DNA from: Pseudomonadota bacterium
GTDB lineage: Bacteria; Pseudomonadota; Alphaproteobacteria; Rhizobiales; Kaistiaceae
Reading direction: 5' to 3'
Length of the DNA stretch: 6,971 bases
Assembly (NCBI GenBank): GCA_023433185.1
Contig: JAEZEN010000515.1
Location: forward strand, 1 to 6,971
Positions within the stretch are counted from its first letter, which is position 1; each line of letters starts with the position of its first letter. Shown piece after piece: positions 4,666 through 6,971 of this stretch. The notes under the pieces were generated by a model. The model was not told where the DNA came from and did no database searches. It saw only the letters and a list, made by a program, of their open reading frames with translations. The translations under genes and the position numbers were made by a program.

Positions 4666-5703
4666 CTAGCCGCGCGACACCTTCTTGTCCTGGGCCATCA
4701 GGTCCAGCAGCGCGTCGACACCGAAGCCGCCGCCCGGGATATCGGCGATGCGGGTCGGCAGGCCGACGTCCTTGAGGTGGGCCTCGACCCGCTTCACGTC
4801 CTCGGGCTGGCAGTGGCCGAGCTTGGCCGAGAACCGGAACGCCAGCACCATGCCGATGGCGACGGCCTCGCCATGCAGCAGCCGCCCGTCATAACCCGCC
4901 ATGGCCTCGAGGGCGTGGCCGAACGTATGGCCGAGATTGAGCAGCGCCCGGACGCCGCTCTCGCGTTCGTCGGCGGCGACGATCGCCGCCTTGGCCCGGC
5001 AGGCGGAAGCGATCGCCTGCTCGCGCTCGGGCCAGCCGGCGGCGACCGCGCGCCAGTTGGTCTCGAGCCAGGCGAAGTAGTCCGGCGCGCCGATCAGGCC
5101 GCATTTCGCCACCTCGGCATAGCCGGCATTGAACTCGCGTTCGGGCAGCGAATCGAGGATGCCGCTGTCGGCCAGAACGAAACTCGGCTGATGGAACACG
5201 CCGAGAAGGTTCTTGCCGTGGGCGGTGTTGATGCCCGTCTTGCCGCCGATCGAGGAATCGACCTGGGCGAGGAGCGTCGTCGGCAGCTGGACGAACCGGA
5301 TGCCGCGGAGCACCGTGCCGGCGGCGAAACCGGCGAGATCGCCGACCACCCCGCCGCCGAAGGCGAGCACCACGTCGTTGCGCTCGATGCGCGCTTCGAG
5401 CAGCGCCTCGATCACCGTCTCGAAGGCCGCGAAGCTCTTGGACGCCTCGCCCGGCGGCACGACGATCGAGACATGCTCGATGTCGGAGAAGTCGAGCGAT
5501 GCGGTCAACCGGTGAAGGTGGTGCTCGGCGACGGTCTCGTCGGTGACGATCGCCATCCGCGCCCCGGGCAGACGCGTCGCCAACTCGTGGCCGACCGTAT
5601 CGACGAGATCGCGGCCGATGAGGATGTCGTAGGAGCGGCTGCCCAGCTCGACATGGACCTTGGTCGGCGGCCGCCGCGGCACTTCGGGCGCTGTGTCGCT
5701 CAT
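4666..5703 (-). CDS. aroB: 3-dehydroquinate synthase, C-terminally truncated by an amber codon
   Basis: This enzyme converts DAHP to 3-dehydroquinate, the second step of the shikimate pathway, in the cytoplasm, using NAD and a divalent metal. The 345-residue frame has the NAD-binding GGGVVGDLAGF (116-126), LPTTLLAQVDSSIGGKTGIN (140-159), the metal ligands Glu197 (AEVAK), His259 (NLGHTFGHALE) and His277 (LLHGEA), plus Lys155, Lys200, Lys238, Arg252, Asn256 and His263. These correspond to active-site residues of the Aspergillus DHQ synthase domain. The DKK motif (339-341) is retained. The frame stops at TAG two codons after SR of DKKVSRG, and the normal last 32 codons follow in the same frame (see 4567-4665). 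Folding stability is therefore in doubt even though the catalytic residues are present. The start lies seven bases beyond the aroK stop, so the two genes are cotranscribed. Confidence 0.93.
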   Translation of the reverse strand: MSDTAPEVPRRPPTKVHVELGSRSYDILIGRDLVDTVGHELATRLPGARMAIVTDETVAEHHLHRLTASLDFSDIEHVSIVVPPGEASKSFAAFETVIEALLEARIERNDVVLAFGGGVVGDLAGFAAGTVLRGIRFVQLPTTLLAQVDSSIGGKTGINTAHGKNLLGVFHQPSFVLADSGILDSLPEREFNAGYAEVAKCGLIGAPDYFAWLETNWRAVAAGWPEREQAIASACRAKAAIVAADERESGVRALLNLGHTFGHALEAMAGYDGRLLHGEAVAIGMVLAFRFSAKLGHCQPEDVKRVEAHLKDVGLPTRIADIPGGGFGVDALLDLMAQDKKVSRG

Positions 5704-5709
5704 CGCCTG

Positions 5710-6318
5710 TTACACCCGTTCGGCGGGATGGGCCTCGAGCCACTCGGCAAGGGCGGCGAGGATATCGGCCATCACGATCTCGTGAGCGACGTCCCTGGAT
5801 TGCACGTGAATGTTCGCCTCCGCATAGATGGGATTGCGCGCCGCGAGGAGCCCGTCGACCGTCGCCTCGGGATCGGCCGTCTTGAGCAGCGGGCGGTTCG
5901 AGCGGCGCTTGACGCGCTGCAAGATGAGGTCGCGCTCGACCATGAGCCAGATCGACACGCCCGCGGCGGCGATCGCGGCCCGCGTCTCGGGATTGACGAA
6001 GGCGCCGCCGCCGGTCGCCAGAACCTTGGGCCGGCCATCGAGGAGGCGCTGGATCACGCGGCGCTCGCCGTCCCGGAAATAGGCCTCGCCGTGGATCTCG
6101 AAGATCTCCGGAATGCTGGCGTTGGCGGCATGCTCGATCTCGGTGTCGGCGTCGACGAAGGGCAGGCCGAGACGCGCCGCGAGCCGGCGCCCGACCGACG
6201 ACTTGCCCGCCCCCATCATTCCGACCATCACGATGCTCCGGCCGCCCAGAAGACGGGTGATCCGGGCCTGGGTTGGCTCGTCGGCTTCGAGGCTCGTCAA
6301 TTCTCGGGCTGTCGCCAT
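5710..6318 (-). CDS. aroK: Shikimate kinase
   Basis: This enzyme phosphorylates shikimate with ATP to shikimate 3-phosphate, the fifth step of aromatic amino acid biosynthesis. The 202-residue protein shows the Walker A loop GMMGAGKSS (33-41), FVDADTEIE (54-62) with the shikimate-binding Asp58, FRDGER (81-86) with Arg82, GGGAF (103-107), the lid RRSNRPLL (138-145) with Arg142, and R161 in ARNPIY. All expected residues are present. The N-terminal extension of about 25 residues before the kinase core is common in Hyphomicrobiales. AAGGG lies close before the ATG at 6318. It is the first gene of a minus-strand unit with aroB and the CorC-like gene. Confidence 0.95.
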   Translation of the reverse strand: MATARELTSLEADEPTQARITRLLGGRSIVMVGMMGAGKSSVGRRLAARLGLPFVDADTEIEHAANASIPEIFEIHGEAYFRDGERRVIQRLLDGRPKVLATGGGAFVNPETRAAIAAAGVSIWLMVERDLILQRVKRRSNRPLLKTADPEATVDGLLAARNPIYAEANIHVQSRDVAHEIVMADILAALAEWLEAHPAERV

Positions 6319-6341
6319 TTCCCTTGTCCGTCGACGGTCGA

Positions 6342-6371
6342 GCTAGAGCCGCTTTCCGGCCTTGATGTCAA
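6342..6371 (-). promoter_or_regulatory. Candidate promoter of the aroK-aroB-corC unit
   Basis: On the minus strand, TTGACA (6371-6366) is a perfect -35 hexamer and TCTAGC (6347-6342), 18 bases later, is a weak -10 (3/6). Transcription would begin near 6335, leaving a leader of about 17 bases before the aroK ATG. The -35 lies in a small palindrome, CTTGA-TG-TCAAG (6361-6372). Alphaproteobacterial -10 elements are often poor matches. Confidence 0.35.
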
Positions 6372-6463
6372 GGCAGCGTCGCCCTCCGCGCTTGAAACCG
6401 TGCGGCCGCTGACCGAAAACAGGGTGGGATCCGCTGGTTGTCCGGCACGCGCCGGCGGCCGCA

Positions 6464-6483
6464 GGTCCCGCCATACCGGGACC
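6464..6483 (+). promoter_or_regulatory. Hairpin covering the ribosome-binding region of the small membrane protein
   Basis: GGTCCCG (6464-6470) pairs perfectly with CGGGACC (6477-6483) around the loop CCATAC. It ends three bases before the ATG at 6487. The only Shine-Dalgarno-like bases (GGGA, 6478-6481) lie in the 3' arm, so folding would hide them and could limit translation of this gene and the coupled xerD. Confidence 0.4.
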
Positions 6484-6486
6484 GTC

Positions 6487-6717
6487 ATGCCAACGATCTT
6501 CCGTTTCCTGATGTCCCTGGCCGTGATCGCCACCGTGCTTGCGGTGATCGTGTTCGCGCTGGGGAACTTCGTCGAGCCGAACACCCGGTCGATGACCATC
6601 CGGCTGCCGCCCGGCCGGCTCGAGCCGCGGCCGGTCGCGCCGCCGCCGGCCCCGGCGCCGCCGGTCACGGCGGTGGAGGGTGACGCGGTCGCCGGTACGG
6701 AGAGCGCCGCACCATGA
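6487..6717 (+). CDS. Small conserved membrane protein preceding xerD
   Basis: A 76-residue protein with one membrane segment near its start (about residues 7-27), then [21 protein letters not shown], then a Pro/Ala-rich tail. The pattern of membrane helix, FVEP and a short MT(I/V)R(L/I)P segment is one I recall from small proteins encoded just before xerD in Hyphomicrobiales; the function is unknown. The N-terminus is probably cytoplasmic and the Pro-rich tail periplasmic, judged only from the short basic start. Its TGA overlaps the xerD ATG (ATGA), so the two are translationally coupled. The start has a weak ribosome site inside a hairpin. Confidence 0.8.
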   Translation: MPTIFRFLMSLAVIATVLAVIVFALGNFVEPNTRSMTIRLPPGRLEPRPVAPPPAPAPPVTAVEGDAVAGTESAAP

Positions 6718-6971
6718 CGGCGAAACGGGCCCGGTCGACGGGGTTCCATCACATCGAGGCGTTCCTCGAGATGATGAGCGCCGAACGCGGGGCGGCGGCC
6801 AACACGCTCTCCGCCTACCGCCGCGACCTCGAGGACTACGGCGCCTTCGTGGGCGGCTTCGAGGGCGCCCGGACCGCCGACGTGCGGGCCTATCTGGTCG
6901 ACCTCGCCGGCCGCGGCTTTGCCGCACCGTCGGTCGCCCGCCGCCTCTCGGCGGTGCGCCAGTTCCACCGC
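6714..6971 (+). CDS. xerD: Tyrosine recombinase XerD, N-terminal part (runs off the window)
   Basis: The 86 visible codons encode the SAM-like core-binding domain of XerD-type recombinases: a first helix [20 protein letters not shown], then [15 protein letters not shown], then [31 protein letters not shown]. The LSAYRRDL and [14 protein letters not shown] segments are hallmarks of the family. The catalytic Arg-His-Arg-Tyr domain lies beyond the window. XerD works with XerC at dif to resolve chromosome dimers. Position next to the small membrane protein and divergent from aroK favours housekeeping XerD rather than a mobile integrase. Confidence 0.9.
   Translation, partial: MTAKRARSTGFHHIEAFLEMMSAERGAAANTLSAYRRDLEDYGAFVGGFEGARTADVRAYLVDLAGRGFAAPSVARRLSAVRQFHR

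Noticed and set aside
4666..4668. Treating the TAG as the natural end of aroB
   Set aside because: The same frame continues with conserved AroB C-terminal sequence to a stop that overlaps the corC start, so the TAG is better seen as an interruption.
2330..4669. 779-codon open frame on the plus strand
   Set aside because: It runs antisense through the MBL-fold and CorC-like genes, with Arg/Asp/Glu/His-rich, low-complexity composition typical of the complement of GC-rich coding DNA. It matches no family.
4777..6717. 646-codon plus-strand open frame
   Set aside because: It is antisense to aroB and aroK. Only its last 77 codons are real, as the small membrane protein starting at 6487.
6714..6971. 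Phage or island integrase at the right end
   Set aside because: The N-terminal motifs and the position beside the small membrane protein and divergent from aroK fit the housekeeping XerD, and no attachment site is visible.

Overview
The window is about 70% G+C by eye and reads as a chromosomal segment of an alphaproteobacterium, most likely Hyphomicrobiales (Rhizobiales). The best evidence is the block xerD / small membrane protein / aroK / aroB / CorC-type protein, an order and divergent layout known from that group. Codon use is uniformly GC-rich, and no transposase, integrase (apart from the housekeeping xerD), rRNA or tRNA is visible.

Left part: positions 2-886 (+) hold the C-terminal half of a long aldehyde dehydrogenase. 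It is a pseudo-ALDH domain after an Ala/Gly/Pro linker, resembling the second domain of ALDH16 proteins. Just beyond its stop is a small type I-E CRISPR array at 904-1116: four 29-bp repeats and three spacers of 32, 32 and 33 bp. Its leader lies to the right and it is read on the minus strand. No cas gene is present in the window.

Middle part, all minus strand: a secreted curlin-repeat protein (1218-1628), a secreted SH3-like protein (1866-2240) and an exported metallo-beta-lactamase-fold protein with an altered metal site (2384-3202). Several strong inverted repeats separate them. This stretch looks like the accessory portion of the window.

Right part: a CorC/HlyC-family membrane protein (3293-4570), aroB (4666-5703) and aroK (5710-6318) form a minus-strand operon. 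Diverging from aroK are a 76-residue membrane protein (6487-6717, +) and the start of xerD (6714 to the window end, +), which overlap by ATGA. aroK and aroB catalyse two steps of the shikimate pathway.

The most striking observation is in aroB. An in-frame amber codon (4668-4666) cuts the reading frame 32 sense codons short. The lost codons still encode a recognisable AroB C-terminus and end in a TGA that overlaps the corC start codon. This is either a real lesion or variant, or a base error in the sequence. No wholly new defence or mobile system was found; the orphan CRISPR array with a palindrome in its presumed promoter is the closest candidate.
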